The notes: generated by a model from the letters alone, not told the origin. Counted from the stretch's first letter, positions 18,695-33,100 are shown. The stretch is DNA of 64,000 nt from Anas platyrhynchos (GCF_047663525.1 NC_092589.1:78294501-78358500); one strand, 5' to 3'. Numbers and translations are program-made.

Positions 18695-20500
18695 TTTTGT
18701 TTTTTTTTTTTTTTTTCCTCTGCTAGTGTCTGTCTCAAAGCAAACTATCATGGAAGGACTCAGTTTGGTGGTTCAGTCCTTTCAGTGAATGAAATTAAGG
18801 GAAAATGATATATTTGCATGTCCTAAAAACTGTGGTTATTTCTTAGGGAAGATCTAGCACTGCATTCTCTGGTAAACTCAGAACTCTTCTGGAAACTCAG
18901 AATTTTGCAGGGCAGGGAGGTTCCCTAAACAAAATTGTAATATTTTTGAAAATGTTAGTTTACAGTTGCTTGTTTAGTCTTTTTGGATACAGTCCTCACA
19001 GACTCGACATGCAATTAATGTGCTTCATCCTCTCCCTTCAGCAGGTCAAGACTAGATCATGGATGGAGAAAGAGATCTCAAGCCAGTGGGCTGGGGGAGG
19101 TTTTCCCCGAAATGACTGTTTGTGCTTACTTTATATTTCTGTGTTTCTAAGAAGGGAACTGTCCATAAGGATCACTCTCTTGTGGTCTTACATGTTTCAT
19201 TCTATGGGATATTTTCTCCATATTCTATTGGGAGGGGGAAACTACCAAAAAATATGGAAAGATGAAGGGAGATTTCAGGTGAGGCAAAAGAGGAGAAAGT
19301 GGAATAGGAACTGGGTGAGGTTATGAGGACAAGAAAAGCATCAAAGCCTGATGTAGGACACAGGTATGAGGCTGTAAGGAGATAGAGTGAGGCCAAAGGG
19401 CTTGTGGCCCTGTGGAGGATCCAGGCTAGGATCCACGGGTGCCACCTTTCATCACTGGTGTTCTTACTTGCAAATAACCATAGACCCACTAGCCTCATGT
19501 GCACTCCCATTTGTCTATGGCAAGTACTACTTAAAATATACCAGCCTATTACTGCCACTAGGTGCCATTAGTTCAAGCAAGTAGTGCAACATAACTAACT
19601 GTGAGTGAAGCACCTAGTTCTCCCACCCAATAATACATTTATTTTAAAATAAATAATAAATTTTTCCTTCTCCTGAATTTCATTTGTCTGAGCATTACAA
19701 AGGTTGAATAATAGAGCGTCCAATTTTATTTTATTTTTTTTTTTGTCTGGAAGAGAAAGAAACCATCACCTTCATACTTCTTCTTGGAGTAGAAGACAGA
19801 ACAGCGCTGTGCAATGCAGCGTTGAACTGTCCTCACTGGATGCCCCAAAACTTCCAAGCATAGGAGAGCCACAGACACCAGTTAATGCTCAGTTGTTCCC
19901 TGTCATGACCACAGGAGCTCACCCTGACCTTTCTGGCCCTCCGAGACATGAGGCTGACAGAACAGTCTGGAGAAGCTTCTGATGGCCCAAGGAGTCCATG
20001 GGTACAGAACAGTTTTAACTGTTTTTTCCCTCCTGCTCCTCAATCCCATTTCAAACAAGCTCCAAAATGACAATCTGAGGTGGTTAGAATGAGACTAAGT
20101 CTTGGGAATGGAGACTTTTTTTTCCTTGCCTTATATGCTTAATAATTTCTAGTGAGGGCACAGCAAAGGCAGAAGTCCTGGTTGCACACTGAATATTGAT
20201 CAGGCTGTTCTACATCTACTAACTCTGAAATAGAGATGAGCCATTGCTGCACTGAGGAAAATTAGGTATGTTGGTGGATTCACTTTAAAAAAAAAATCTT
20301 ACAAAACCATATTTTGCCCACACTACCTGCAACCTCTCTACCTCCATCCTTACACAACACAACTCACAGGCCACCTGGGTTCCTGCAGTACCTACAGAAC
20401 ACGTGGCAGTCTTTTCAGTTTTGATGAAGAGCACTTCCAAAATGAATTGTCTAGAAACAAACATTAAATGACCATTCTATGTAAGGAGAAAAAAAAAAGA
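16755..20500. other. Gene desert with T-rich tract
   Basis: No gene is seen. The block holds a T/G-rich low-complexity tract at about 18,642-18,717, an octamer at 18,812-18,819 and a conserved-looking stretch at about 17,560-17,720. Short open frames have no recognisable domains. Confidence 0.5.
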
Positions 20501-20514
20501 ATTATTGTGGAGGA

Positions 20515-20790
20515 ATGAAAAATTTTGTGAATGTTCCTGTTGTGCTTTGCAGTGCAGCCTGCACATCCTCCTCCAGCCCCCTGCGCAAATGAAAATGTAA
20601 TAGAAGGGAAAGCGACGCTCCTGTAAAGATTTAGATATGTGCTTAATTTCCAGCAGGTGCATAACGCTGGTGATCCAATGTGCCCTGAATTAAGCACGCC
20701 TGGAAGTTTTTGCTGAATTGAGACCTAGGGGTGTGTTTTACTGTGCCTGGCAGCGACTTCAATTAGCTCTGGATGTGACTGTCGGACCCA
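20515..20790. promoter_or_regulatory. Candidate conserved non-coding element
   Basis: A complex, repeat-free block contains ATTTCCAGCAGGTG, TGAATTAAGCAC and TCAATTAGCTCT words, which suggest bHLH (CAGGTG) and homeodomain (AATTAG) binding. It was chosen by texture. Confidence 0.3.
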
Positions 20791-20799
20791 GATCTTCGG

Positions 20800-22230
20800 G
20801 GCTGCCTGGCCTTGCGCCCCTCTGCAGAGCTGCTGCCTGGCTCTGGTTTCTCTTGCATACTGGAAGGGCGCTCGTTCCCCTCCAGTAATCCCTCAGCACG
20901 CTGTTTGGGATTTGGAGCTATAAAAAGCTAAATAGTAAGTCAGTGTTAAACATAACATTTTAACTGTTCCCGACATTTTTTTTTTCTTTTAGTAAAAAGA
21001 TACCCCGTGAAAGAAAAAACAGTTCACTTTAAAATGCTTATGCAGGCAAAACAAGTTTACAGTCTTTTACCCTGATGTTTTATACATCAGTTAGGGTGGG
21101 GATTGTATGCATGAATCTGAAAAAAAAAAAGAAAAAAAAAGAAATGACAAGAAAAGAAAAATTGAAAGCTGTATGCTGACAGGTGTAGATGTGCTGAGAT
21201 AACAAGGATTATATTCCTAAATCTAATATGAGGATGGGTTATATCTATCCTTTGCCAAAATTAAAAAAAGGAAATCTGATCAGCATGGTAGGTAGCTGAC
21301 TTTGACCCAAAGACTTATGGAATAAAGTGCCATTTGCATCCTTTTTCTTTTCTGCAGTCTCAGAGCAGTAATAAATAGTGCAATGGCAAAGAAGTGGCAG
21401 TGAAATGCCTCATTTTAAAACTTTTTTACATTAATCTGTTTTCAAAAGGAATAAAATAAGAAACTGAAGGTAAACAGTTGTGTTTAATATATAAAAAGCA
21501 TATAAAATAAGCTTTAAGATTTATGTTTTTATGTATATGTGTTTATACTTCTTTGATGGCTGTAAAATACATAAGAATGAAAAAGAGATCTTTATTTTTT
21601 TTTCCCTAAGCATTTTATATGCATCTCTTTTTCTAAGGCATCCTGGTGTCAGAAATCACTTGTAATATGCATGATACGGGGTCTTTACTGTGATACACAG
21701 TTTTAGTAAATAAAGGAGTAAATAGAGGGCTATACATACAGTAAATAGGAATGAAGTGTGGTATTATCCAGTGGAGGAAAAATAATACAGTCTGTCTACC
21801 TCTGGCTGCAAGGTTTGCCTTACACAACACAATGCCCGATTATCGTTCTGCTAGCCCCATGGACCATGTCAAAGCAGGGGACGTTCAGGCTGAGTGACCA
21901 CAAAGGGCTCTCCATCCCTTGGGGTTGCTTCTAAACCATCATCATGAGACAGGGACATGGACACACATGGCCAGGACGGGTGTCCTGCTGGCTGGGCCAC
22001 CCCTAGGTGCCATGCAGGAGTGGCAGAGGCTGATCTGGGGTTGTTGCTGCTGACTTCAAGGAAGGGCAGGCTTCTCCTTCTGACCAGAAGAGTCAACACT
22101 TATGACTGAAGCCTTGGAATAAATCTTTGAATAAAGCTTTCCGCGTCCACAGCTACGAGCTAGTACATCCATCTACTTGCCATGCTCCTGTTCATATGTA
22201 AAATGATGAAAAAAGCTTGTTCTTAAGGAC
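20800..22230. other. Gene desert, AT-rich
   Basis: No gene is seen. The block contains an A-rich patch at about 21,120-21,165, an exact octamer at 21,332-21,339 and AT-rich unique sequence. Confidence 0.5.
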
Positions 22231-22234
22231 ACTC

Positions 22235-22520
22235 ACAGGCTGTACAATGCTGCGCTGAAGCTTTTATTACATTGATTCAACTACTTTCCATAGGTTATGC
22301 AAAGTAATCTTTCTGTATCTCACTGAATTTGCATCCTGGGAGTGATTGATACTCTATGGGTGATGAAGCTGACGTCTATTCCCCACCACACAGGTGTGTG
22401 ATGAATCCTGGTTTGAGGTGTGCTATTATTTACTGCCAAGGTTATTTCATAAATCCAGTTTCACACTTCTAATTCAGACCTGCATGCTTTCTGAGAGGAG
22501 GGCTCCGTTATTAAGTCATC
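22235..22520. promoter_or_regulatory. Candidate enhancer with octamer sites
   Basis: This complex sequence holds an exact octamer ATTTGCAT at 22,327-22,334 and an octamer-like ATGCAAAG about 30 bp before it. It also has ATTGATTC and GTGATTGATACT words of homeodomain/TALE type. Paired POU-like sites in a repeat-free block suggest POU regulation. This is inference. Confidence 0.35.
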
Positions 22521-23530
22521 AGTTCTGGAGAAAACTAAACCAAACTAAAAGGCACCAGTAATAGATTGGTTTTATTCCACTCCATAAATGTGTGAAGTAT
22601 TGTTTTATTATACATTAAAAGTGCGATTATGTGTGATGGTGTCTTTGGATCATGTCAATAGACGAGTGCTGCTTTTCATTGCTAGCTTTAATCAGGGTGT
22701 AGATCACTTTTAGTTTTCTAGGAGATTTGTTGGGGAGACTGTGAAAACATTTAATGCTCATATTGGAAGGGGAGAAAAAGTCTCTAAAACTGCCCAACAG
22801 GTAGGTACTAATTTTCAGACTATCTGAATATTGGCTTTTATGTATCAGTTGCCATTAAAAAGCCAACCCTTCCATTTTCAATTACTTTCCTTTCTAGGGA
22901 CAGGAAAAAGATGAGGCCTCTTAGAGAGCACATGCTATTACTGCCGGCTATTCAATGGCAACCACTGGAACCCCTGCCTACGCTTTACAACAGAAAAAGT
23001 ATTTGCTGTTGGTTGGGGAGTGGCAGAAGCCAGTGGAGAATAAGTGCTTGCCTAACCCCTGCCAAGCAAGAAAACGGGGCAGAAATTTCAGAAGCAGGAG
23101 AGACGTCTGGTCTTTTTTTTTTTTTTTTTTTAAGCCTAGAAGTAGGTTAGAAAGTATGATAACACCCTTACTGGGTTGACTCAATCATAAAACAGCTCTT
23201 TTTGCACATTACCCATCAGCTCAGCATAGAATAGCCCACCTTCTTATTTGTTCTTGATTGATCTGGCGCATTTCGGGCATCTGAAGAACAGAATCACCCC
23301 CATCTTTTTGTTCTTTGAGGTATAAATTATACCGTATACTATATATACTTTTATATAGTATAGTACTTTTATATAGTACTTTTTCTTTTAAACCTTTATT
23401 TAAAGGTGGTTTGTGCCCTGAATCAGTGCTCTACAACAATTTTGTTCCTGTGTTCTTGTTCCCTGCATGGACTGTCTCTGTCTGTATGGTCTCTTTCTGG
23501 TTTCCCTTTTCCTTGATGGATGTGATGGCA

Positions 23531-23574
23531 GCTGTGCCATTGCATGGCTCCAGCTGTGCAGTTGCATGGCTACA
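23531..23574 (+). repeat. 22-bp tandem duplication
   Basis: Two adjacent 22-bp copies of a GCTGTGC...TTGCATGGCT unit differ at four positions or fewer. It is a local duplication of no obvious function. Confidence 0.75.
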
Positions 23575-26500
23575 GCTGTTCAATGCAAGCCAAGCAGGCA
23601 TTGCACTGTTTGGATGCTCAAGGTAGGAATGGACATAAAGTTCATAAGTGCTTTTGTCATTCTGCTAAGTCTGCCCTCACCCAGAATATTTCATTCCTTC
23701 CTAAGCCCTATCATATGCAGGCTCCCAGGGATATCTTCTACACAGTTTATTTGGACCCTTAAGGCCCTTCCTTAAGATATTGTCCCAAAATGTTCAATGA
23801 AAAATAATTTATTCAGCTGCTTTAAAAGATAAGATGAATTAAGATTTCAGCTGACCTTCTTCTCTCTCTTCCTCTTTTCCTATGTATTGCTTCAGGCATA
23901 CCTCTCTTTGAACAGGTCCACTTTTTTTTTCCATACCTAAATCATACTGGGATCTTTTTGTATGAATACAGAAAATCTGTATTTCTAGCAGCTATGGCTC
24001 TCTTGGCATCCCTTCTCCAGAGCCCTAGCCATGAGTAACCTTTGTGGGGACTCTAACCAGGACAGAGGTTACCTTCCATTTGTGGTTAACCTTTGTCATA
24101 AGTATCTTCCTTTTGGCTTTAGTTCTGTCTTTGCCCTGTTCAGTTTGGCTTTTGTCTTGTCTTTTCTAATAAATTTGGCTAGCCATTTTTTCCCTCTTCT
24201 ATTTCCCCTTTCTTTTCATAAATATAATAGCTGGATGAGATTTCTCTATAATCTTATTTATACTCTTCCTGATAGGAGCCTCTGTGGACAAATTATATTG
24301 TTATGATTGACTGCTTTGAAAAATGCTACCTGTGAATTTTGGAGTCTTGGCTCCCAGCTTTAATATGGTGTGGATGAAACAGGTCCAGCAAGGAATGAGT
24401 GGGGAATGTGAAATATCATGATTATGTAGGTGGGATGACACTTCCACTCCTCTTTGGTCTCCTGCTCCTTTATAGTCTCAGGTGTATATTTGCTCTCTCC
24501 GTGACATGCTGCTGCATTTTGTAGTCTCCTTCATCCAGCAAAGAGGTAACCTGGAAAGTATAATAACCAGAGATACAAAGACATCTGGAGCCCATAATGG
24601 GCCATTTGAAATGTGCTGTGGGCTGTCACTTACTGCTTTGCAACAACACAACAAATTTTTTAGTTATACATGGTTTGGAGGAGTGACAGTATTACAACAG
24701 GTAAAATAAGAACTTGTCTGGGTGTGTAATGCACTGACCCCTGATGCACAGAATTTGTGGTAAGGTGTGAGAGGCAAGGAAGCCACCAAGAAGAAAAGAT
24801 CTAAGCAAGGACTAAACCACTCACCTCTGCCACCATTTCTTTTCCATTGAGGGAAACAAAGCCAGACTTCTAAAATTACTTTGCCACTGTCCTCTCTAAA
24901 ACCTGTATAATTAACTTTCTAGGTGAAGTATGAACAATATTTTCTTCTCCTGACCTTTGATTTTGTAGGATATTAGCTCACGGTGTACACATCCCACTTT
25001 AGTTTCTGGTCTCTTGAGAAGGAGTCTACCAGTGTCTGAACACCCATTTGTCCTGCTGGCAGGGATGCTCAGTGCAGCTCTCCATCTCCAAACCAATTTG
25101 CTTGAAGCAGAGAAGCCTAATCTTTATCGTAGAAGAAGAAAGGAGGAAGTAGTCTAGTTTTCTCCTGCTTTGATGCAAATCTTGAACAGTCCTACATCTG
25201 TCTTCAAAAAGCATCATCCATACGGGTAATGAGTTAAGAAGTGGGGTCAAATGTAGACATGCATTTTCTGTACAGACAGTGGGAAACCACACAAAAAAAT
25301 CAGTGCAAAGACCACTCATTCTGCATAGGTGAACACAGATAATTTGCTGTGCATTTCCCCGCCTTTTAAAAAGAGGATGTGTGTGGCACTTACTTAGAAT
25401 GGATGTTTGGTGTTGCTGTCAGACTAAATCCATATACTTCCTTTGTATTAGATCACTGTTTTATTTCAAGAGTTACATGCATACAGGATGACAGCAAGCT
25501 GATTTTCCAAATTGCTCTGCTTTGTCACTGTTAGCTTCTGGCATTAGGCCATCCATGCAGATACTCTGTTCTGAGATATGTTCTGCCAGTTTCAGAGTTG
25601 TCCCTCCAAGTATATCACCTTTCTGAAGGTCAGTTATGCACCTATGGCTAGTGGTACATTACAAGTTGTTTTTCTTTTTCATGAGGAATAATTCTGTAAC
25701 CATATCAAGAAATAAATCCATGCCTTCTCCCAGCATAATGCTCTACTGAGAAACTATTTGAAAACAACCTACATGTGTGATGGGCATGGGGCTTGTCACT
25801 GGTAGCCAGTTTCTTGAGTTCTGTGAGTATTTCCTGATACAGGTCTCCTATTAAATAAAGGGGATTTTTGAATAAAATGCTTCTCCGAATCCTCTTGCTT
25901 CTCAATGTGAACCAGCTGGAGTACCAGCCACCACCTATCAGGGTAAGTATTTTTCAAGCAGCAGAGCAGGATGGCTGGAAGTGCTGAGGAGGCAGAAGTA
26001 CCTGGCTAGGGAAAAATTGGCTTCCCATTTTGCCAATACCTTCTCAGCTGCCAATTTGCACAGAGAGCTGCAGGTTCTACTCGGGAGTGGAAACTTTCTG
26101 ATACTGTCGCACAACTCTGGAGACTCACTGCCACTGAAAATATAATTAGAGATCTGGTTATCCAGCTAGAGGTCAGGAAGCTAGAGTTAATTGCTAACCT
26201 GTTTATCCTACTCAAGGGATAAAGCACATAAATACAGTTAGAAACTGCTCAAAGCCTCAGAGACCTCTGCTGAAAGCCTGCTGTAGGCTTATGGTAACAG
26301 TTTTGAAAGAGCCTGAGGGAATGAGAAATGTGGGATGATATACCCACACTTGTGCAGACGGATCCGCGCCAGCAGTTTGCAGAGGTCTTGCTTTGGCTGC
26401 AGCCCTACCAGCACATTTCTCCCTCATGTCTCCCTCTGTCAGCACAGGCAAAGCCCCTCTAGTAACCGAGGCTGGCGTGACTGCCCTGCTGGAAGGGGTA

Positions 26501-28079
26501 GATATATCCCCGGTGACTTAAGAGGGGAAGGTCCTTTTGAAAATCAGTCTTAGGTACTCTTGAAAAAGGTGGCCCAGGCTTTTGTTTAGGCAGCTTAGTC
26601 CTCCAAACCCTTACTTGTGTGAATAGTCCTTACCCTTCAGCCTAGCATGGCTGAAATCAATGCCTTTTCATGTGCCTCTTTCATGTTTAAATGGCAGTAG
26701 CCACAAGTAGTTTGTTTACTATCCTTTCACTACCTGATTTCTACATTAAAAAAACACACATATATCTATTCTGAGTAGGTAGGGAAATTACCCATGCTTG
26801 TACAAGGCAGCCCACTTTCAACTGGAAGATTTTTGTTACCCCATGTTCTTTTTAAAAACTCCTGTGCACATGAAGGCTTTGATGATCAAGCCCACACAAT
26901 GCAGCCAAACTGAATGGGATTTCCACAGGGCTGGGGAAGGCTGCTCCACCACTCCCCAAAGGCAATCTTTCTCCTGAGTCTCCGCTCTCTCCTCCAGAAA
27001 ATTCCTGGGCTACAGAACTTGAAAGAAGCCAGAAGACTTATTTTTATATCATGGAAATGTCATTTTATTTTTAATCTCCTCACACTGCAAAACCCAGCCT
27101 TTTTTATCAAAGTTTCCAGGAACGTTTCCCTCCGCGGCAGGTGTGGTGTTTCTTTCATTTTCTTCATTTTCACCACGTAAAAGCAAATGGTATGCGTTAA
27201 GCTGCTCTCCTGGGCTCCCCTACCAGCTGTTTGGTATCTCTGTAGGTCAGCACAGACTCTCCTGGGAGAAGGGCTCTGGAGAGGTGATGTGGGGTCTGTG
27301 GTGCTGGATGACAGCTTGTGATGAGATGAGGCCCACCCAAACTGCCATGATTGAGAGCAGTTGTAAAGTGGAAAGGTTTTGATGGCTTAAACGGTGGCTT
27401 TCCGCTGAGGAAATACTTCTGCCCCTCTCTTCACAATAATACTCAAGTATATCCCAAACTGTAAGCATGGGCTCATTGACTCCAAAGCCAATTAAGAACG
27501 TGCTCTGGCCTTGCCCTGAAGCAGGGCCCTGAGCGCTTGCTGGCACTCCTCGTGCACTACTACCATCAGGAAGCATATTATTACCACTTGCTTAATGCAA
27601 ACATGATGGAGTAGTTGATTCATATTATTTAATAAGAAGATGACTGACTGTTCTGCATTGTCTGTTTGTGTCTTAGGAGCAATAAAATGAATCCATTAAC
27701 TTATTAACTTTTATTTTGAAATCTTTCACGGAACTGTCATGTTATTTTGATTTGAGTAAGTGATTCATCTTTTTTTAACAACTATTTTTTTTGGTCCAGA
27801 GAGACTTATGTACTTCTGTTAATAGGTCAGAATTACGAGACATATCACTCATGTTCAGAATCTTTTTGTAGTGTATAGCTTATTAATAATAGATTTGAAT
27901 ATCAAAATAATGATATGCCGTTTCAGCATTTAATTTTGGGGAAACATTCAGAAGATTTCCCCCTTGTACTGGCACAGTCAGTGATGAAGACGGAGGGAAA
28001 CGAACTGTACTGTAGGTGGGAGCAGAGACATTGCAGCAGCTAACATGAAGTTGAGCTTTAAATTTTTATGACAATTCAT

Positions 28080-28330
28080 AAACTATTTTTCTAGCCGAGA
28101 CCCTGGCTAATCGCAGCCTCTCCCTGACAATTTTCTTGTTCTGATTCTCACGGATTTAATAGTGTTCGTGGGGGGTGAGCCGGGCGAGATAGCTTGCTCT
28201 TGTAAGCTGCTTACCCTTGTGTACGTTTTTCTTCAGGAATGTCATGTCTTCAGCAAGCGGCTTGCAGGCGAGTGATTTCTCTCCTCTTAATTCTTGTCTA
28301 TCTAATGGCTTTACTAGTAGAGGGTGGACA
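28080..28330. promoter_or_regulatory. Candidate conserved non-coding element
   Basis: A complex segment with homeodomain-like (GCTAATCG, CTTAATTC) and SOX-like (GACAATTTTC) words. It was chosen by texture only. Confidence 0.25.
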
Positions 28331-29884
28331 TGTGGGTTCAAAGCGATGGCTCTGAAGCCTTTATTCTCAGTGAAACTGTACTGGGATGCTATTCTTACAC
28401 CTGATATCCCTTCATGCCTTCCCTCAGCTTCTTTCCATCCCCCTGCCCCCCCCCAGCTTGGGGCTCTCTCCAACAGGTTGCTACATCTTCCTCTGTAGAT
28501 TTACTCTGTGAGCACTGCCAAAACTCCTCTCATCTCCCATCTCGACTAATGCTGTCTTTTCCTGTGTACATCCACATAGTGATTATCAGCTCCTGGCATC
28601 TCCTGCCTTTACTCTCCACCCAACATCCCCACCACACAGGAAGAAAGAGAAGACAAAACAAATTTGGTTAACTACCCCAAAACCTTATTTCCTAAGTGGA
28701 AAGCTTTCAGGAATAACTCCTACACTGCAGGTGAGGATTCCTTTTCTAACCCATTTCACTGGTGGGGGGCTAATGGCAGCCTCCTAAGTCACTATGCTTT
28801 CTTTTGGAGGGCAGAAGGGATTCTGCTCCTCAGTAGTGGAGGAGGGTCAGGGTCACAAGGGCTCATCTCTTCCAGCGTTATGCAATTTATTTGGTCATTT
28901 GTCCCTACTTTTCCTTAAATGCATTCCTAACTCTGTTTATTTCTGGAGCTGGGCCCCTCACAGGCACCGGTACCCCTTAGTGTTGGTGTTGCTTTCCATG
29001 CTACTATGGTGGAGGAGAACCTCATTTTTAGATGGAAATAGCTTTTCCTCTTGTGTGATGATGGTGGCATCTGCCTTTGGCAACATGCTCAGATACCTCT
29101 TCTAGGATCATCTTTCTGTCTGGTCATTCATATCTAGTCTCTCCCTTTCTGCTTGCACCTTGAATACCTGCTGAAGCCCTGCTCTCCAGCCTGTTGAATG
29201 CAGCTCTCCTCTCTACCCTGTAAAGATATAGAGCAGCTCCAGGCTGATTACTGTTGTCCTTTACTGCAGTAACTCCTGCTTTGCCAGCATCTGCAGTCTC
29301 ATGGTCTTGTCCTTGTGGTTGTGCTTTTGTTTCTGAATGAGCTCATTCATATGTTCCCATCTTGCCTCTACAATCCATTCTAGTGCCATTTCAGCTGAAA
29401 AACCTGCAAAAATTGCCACCCACTGATGGCAAGGTGCAAGAACCATGAATACTCTAATCCATGAATCTCTTTCATTAGGATGTGCCTTTCAAATGCTATT
29501 AAATACATCCCTGACTCATTCAGTGCCACCTGGTAGAGCCGATGGGGAGCCTCTCCAGCCCAGGAGCCACTCAGAGAGTGAGGGTAGTGGCATGAATGTC
29601 CTTTGAACCTGCACAGCCAAATATCCATGTCCCCTGTGCATTCAAGTGGGAATGTTGATAGCCATCGTCCTTCAGCGTAAACTTTCAGTTAAAACACCTA
29701 TTACTTTGAGCAAATGAGTTTGGCATATACAAGCATTTACCTAGGGGCAAAATGCTTCATTGCAGGGACTTTTGGTAAATTTATACTCTGCTCCCACCAT
29801 GGATCCTCAGTTTTGATTGCTGTGTTGACTACATACTATGAAACACACAAGATTAAAAACTAGACATATGTCTAATGGTCTCTG

Positions 29885-30115
29885 CACCAGGGGAGATTTA
29901 TATTAGATGCTAGGAAGACTTTCTTCACAGGGAGGTGGTCAAATATTGGATCAGGCTGCCCAGGAAGTGCCAACGTCCCCATCCCTGGACATATTTAAGA
30001 TATGTGTGGACATGGCACTAAGGGACATAGTTTACTGATGGAACTTGGTAGGTCAGATTGATGGTTAGATGAGGTGATCTTGAAGATCTTTTCCAAACCA
30101 GATCATCTTGCAATT
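29885..30115 (+). mobile_element. Truncated CR1 LINE 3' end
   Basis: The order and wording follow a CR1 3' UTR: GGGGAGATTTATATTAGATG, AGGAAGACTTTCTTCACAGG, GGTGGTC, CAGGCTGCCCAGGAAG, CCCATCCCTGGACATATTTA, then GAGGTGATCTTGAAGATC and TTCCAAACC. It is 5'-truncated, as nearly all CR1 copies are. It is the best-preserved copy in the window. Confidence 0.85.
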
Positions 30116-30119
30116 TTAT

Positions 30120-33100
30120 AAAGTCCATGTGATAAACATTGATTCTGGCCCTGAGACAGCAAAGTGTGTTTAGAGGCAAAGCAGAGACTGTCCTTATAGC
30201 TTTTTTCACCACCCACTGACACTTTTCTCCTGCTGTATTTCTATCATGCACAGATGCTGTGCCCAATATTCTCACTGCTTTCCCTCCATGTGTTTTACAT
30301 ACATTACCTGTATGCTATACAGTAGTGAGCAGCTTTAAGATTTTCGTGTGGCTTACCTCATCTTCTCAACCAGGAATTTCATAAATAAATCACTGTCTTT
30401 CAAACCTTTTTGCAGGTTGCATCTGTCTGAAGCGTGTGCGCTTCAGTAAGTGTGCCTGACAGAGAAATTAAAAAGAAAAATCATCTCCCAAACAGAAACT
30501 ATAAGAGGCATGTTGAGCTAAACACTCACTGCACATTATTACAAGGGAATGTGATTTGAGAAAGAGTGTTTAGAAAGTAGAGGTGACATTTTGTTTCCCT
30601 GAGCTTAGTGGGCCAGAACTTCACCTGGGATAAATTGACATAGATTCATTGAAATCAATAACTGATTTGCACTCTCTGGGACCAGTCCTGTTAAATTCTA
30701 GCCATCAGTAGTTGAAGGGCATATTTTTTTTTTCCTAAGAAACTAAATATTTCTTCATACTATGTCTTGCTGTTTGGATTTATTCAGTTTTCTGTGAGTA
30801 ATTCAAAGAGATTGTCCTCAGAGACTTGTTTTTCAATAGAAATGTGGATTTTTAACTAAACAGATTTTTTGAAACAAAATTAAGTATGCTTTTCCTGGAA
30901 AAATCTGTTGTGTAAATAGAAGAGCTTATATATACATATAATAAGTGCATATATATAAGATTTTCATCAAAAATGAAAAAAATTGGCTGAAAGAAACCCC
31001 ACATTTGATCTGGAAATGCCATCCTAGTGCCTGATGGGAAGCACAGTTTGGGGGTGTAGATCCTAGATTTCCTTTTGTATGCCCTATTTCCCTGCTCTGT
31101 GGACGCATGGTGCACATGGTGACCAGGACTAGAGTCTGTGAAATGCCAGCAGAGATGCAGTCTGATCGGAGAGGACATCCCATGGTGCCTGAGGCCTGGC
31201 AATGTCTGCAAGGGTTTGCAATGGAGTGCTTATGTTGAGTGTTTTGGCCTCTTTTTTTTTTTTTTTTTTTTTTTTTCCTTTTTCTTTATCCGTAGAGTCA
31301 CTGGCTTGAAAATTCCCAACCCATCCCATCTTTTTCTCCACCTACAGTTTTGGGGTGTGGGGGTGACAGGAGAGAGAAGGACGGGAGGCCTTGCCCACCT
31401 GCCAGCCCAGGAGCCCCACACCACTCCCAAAGGCCTGCCCGGGCCCAGCCTCTGCCTCCTGTTGCTCTCATTGCCTTCCCAAAGAGGAGCATTGCCCCTT
31501 TGGGCAGTGACTGTTGGAGACCAAATTTCTTCACAGCCTCTCAGATTCCTCTGTGTTTAGGCAATTGGGCCTGGCATTTTCCATCTGATCCCACTGCCAG
31601 CCTCAGCACACAGGGCCGTGCACAGTTGTCTTCAGCTTCAGCGGTGCCACCTCCAGGTGCTTCGATTCCTGCAGCTTGCCATCTCTAAACAGCAGAGCAG
31701 CGTGTGTGAGCCAAAGGGCAGGCTTTGTGTATCTTCTGGAGAATAATAAACCCTCACGCCATTCTGGTTTTCGTTCCAGGGCACTGTGGATAATCTGAGT
31801 CTCCCTGGGCCTGATGCTTATTTGCAGTGAGGCCACTTTACACCAGGGGCCTTAAAAAGGCAAACACTAAATTTGCACTCTCTTTACAATCTTATTTTAT
31901 TGCCAGAAGGGGGTAAAGTGGCCTTTGCGGAAAGGAAAGGAGAGTTTATTTACTCCCAAGGCAGTTTTACCTAAATCCTACAGGAAGGTTGATTTTCCTA
32001 TATCCAGTTTTGTGTTTGGATTGTGCTTGGAAATAGCAGTCTAAACACTAATTGCATGCCTACAATGCGCAGCCGGCTCTTTGTTTTTCCAGTGCACACC
32101 GCATGGCACAGCTCTCACTGCTTCCTGCTGGAGCCCGCGTCCCTCCCTGCCTCTTGCCTTGCTTCGGCTGTGTGTGAAAAAGTATTTGTGTGAACGGCCT
32201 CAGGATTACCAGAAAAACAGCACAGTTAAAGAGGGCATGCTTATACTTAGAGGGAGCTTTATTGCGTTTTAATCTCTATATGCTTAAACCTATAAATATG
32301 TGCTAACACCAAAATCAATTTTGAACTTTTAAACTTGATTTTAAGGCCATCTTTTTTCCCATTCCTTCACTGAACTGGGGGGAAAAAACACCACCAACAA
32401 AGCAAAAGTCTGAGTAGTGATTGCACACTGTAAGTTGCTGTGCTCTTTTGCATAAAAGATTTTCCATATTACAGCAGGGGGCCTTCCCCTGATATGTCAG
32501 TAAGAAGAAAATTCATTTCCTACACCCGCCTGTCATTTGCCCTTTTATGATTGAACCATATACTGCTAGACAACCACAAAAATGTCAAAAGATTCTGCAA
32601 GTGAATACATCTGATAATCACAGCATTTGGCTAAATTTAGGACTATGGCAGTTAATACTCTGCAGTGTCCAATAGGGAGGAAAAAAAAAGAAGAAACTGT
32701 GTGTAAATCCTATTTCACAGTCAGAAAGACTGTAGTGATTACCTTACATGATCCATCACTTTAAATAGTGTTTCTATTTGTTAATCTTCTAGATTTTAAG
32801 TTTTTAATTTTTATTTTTAAATACAAACCAAGTCTCTACAGACTTCAAAGAAGCAGATATGTGTTGGGCTGCCTTTGCAGTTAAAGAATTTTGAGGTTAA
32901 AGCAATTCACCTTTTCAGAGTGCCTGCAGAGTGCACACAGCCCCTGGGGTCTGTGAGTGCTCTGGGGCATGAGGGGTGGAGGATCTTCCCAAGAAGCAAA
33001 TTTTCTGTACTGTTACTGTAGGAAATTATGGAAAAGTGAAGGAGATTTTGCATGTGAAAACCCACCACAACATTTTTGCTTTATTTGAGGGAGACGATGA

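Larger units (their letters stand above)
22530..29880. other. Gene desert with short repeats
   Basis: No gene is seen. Visible items are poly-T at 23,113-23,131, a 22-bp tandem duplication at 23,531-23,574, an octamer at 25,173-25,180, and AT-rich TATATA words at about 23,330-23,385. A conserved-looking block lies at 28,080-28,330. Confidence 0.5.
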
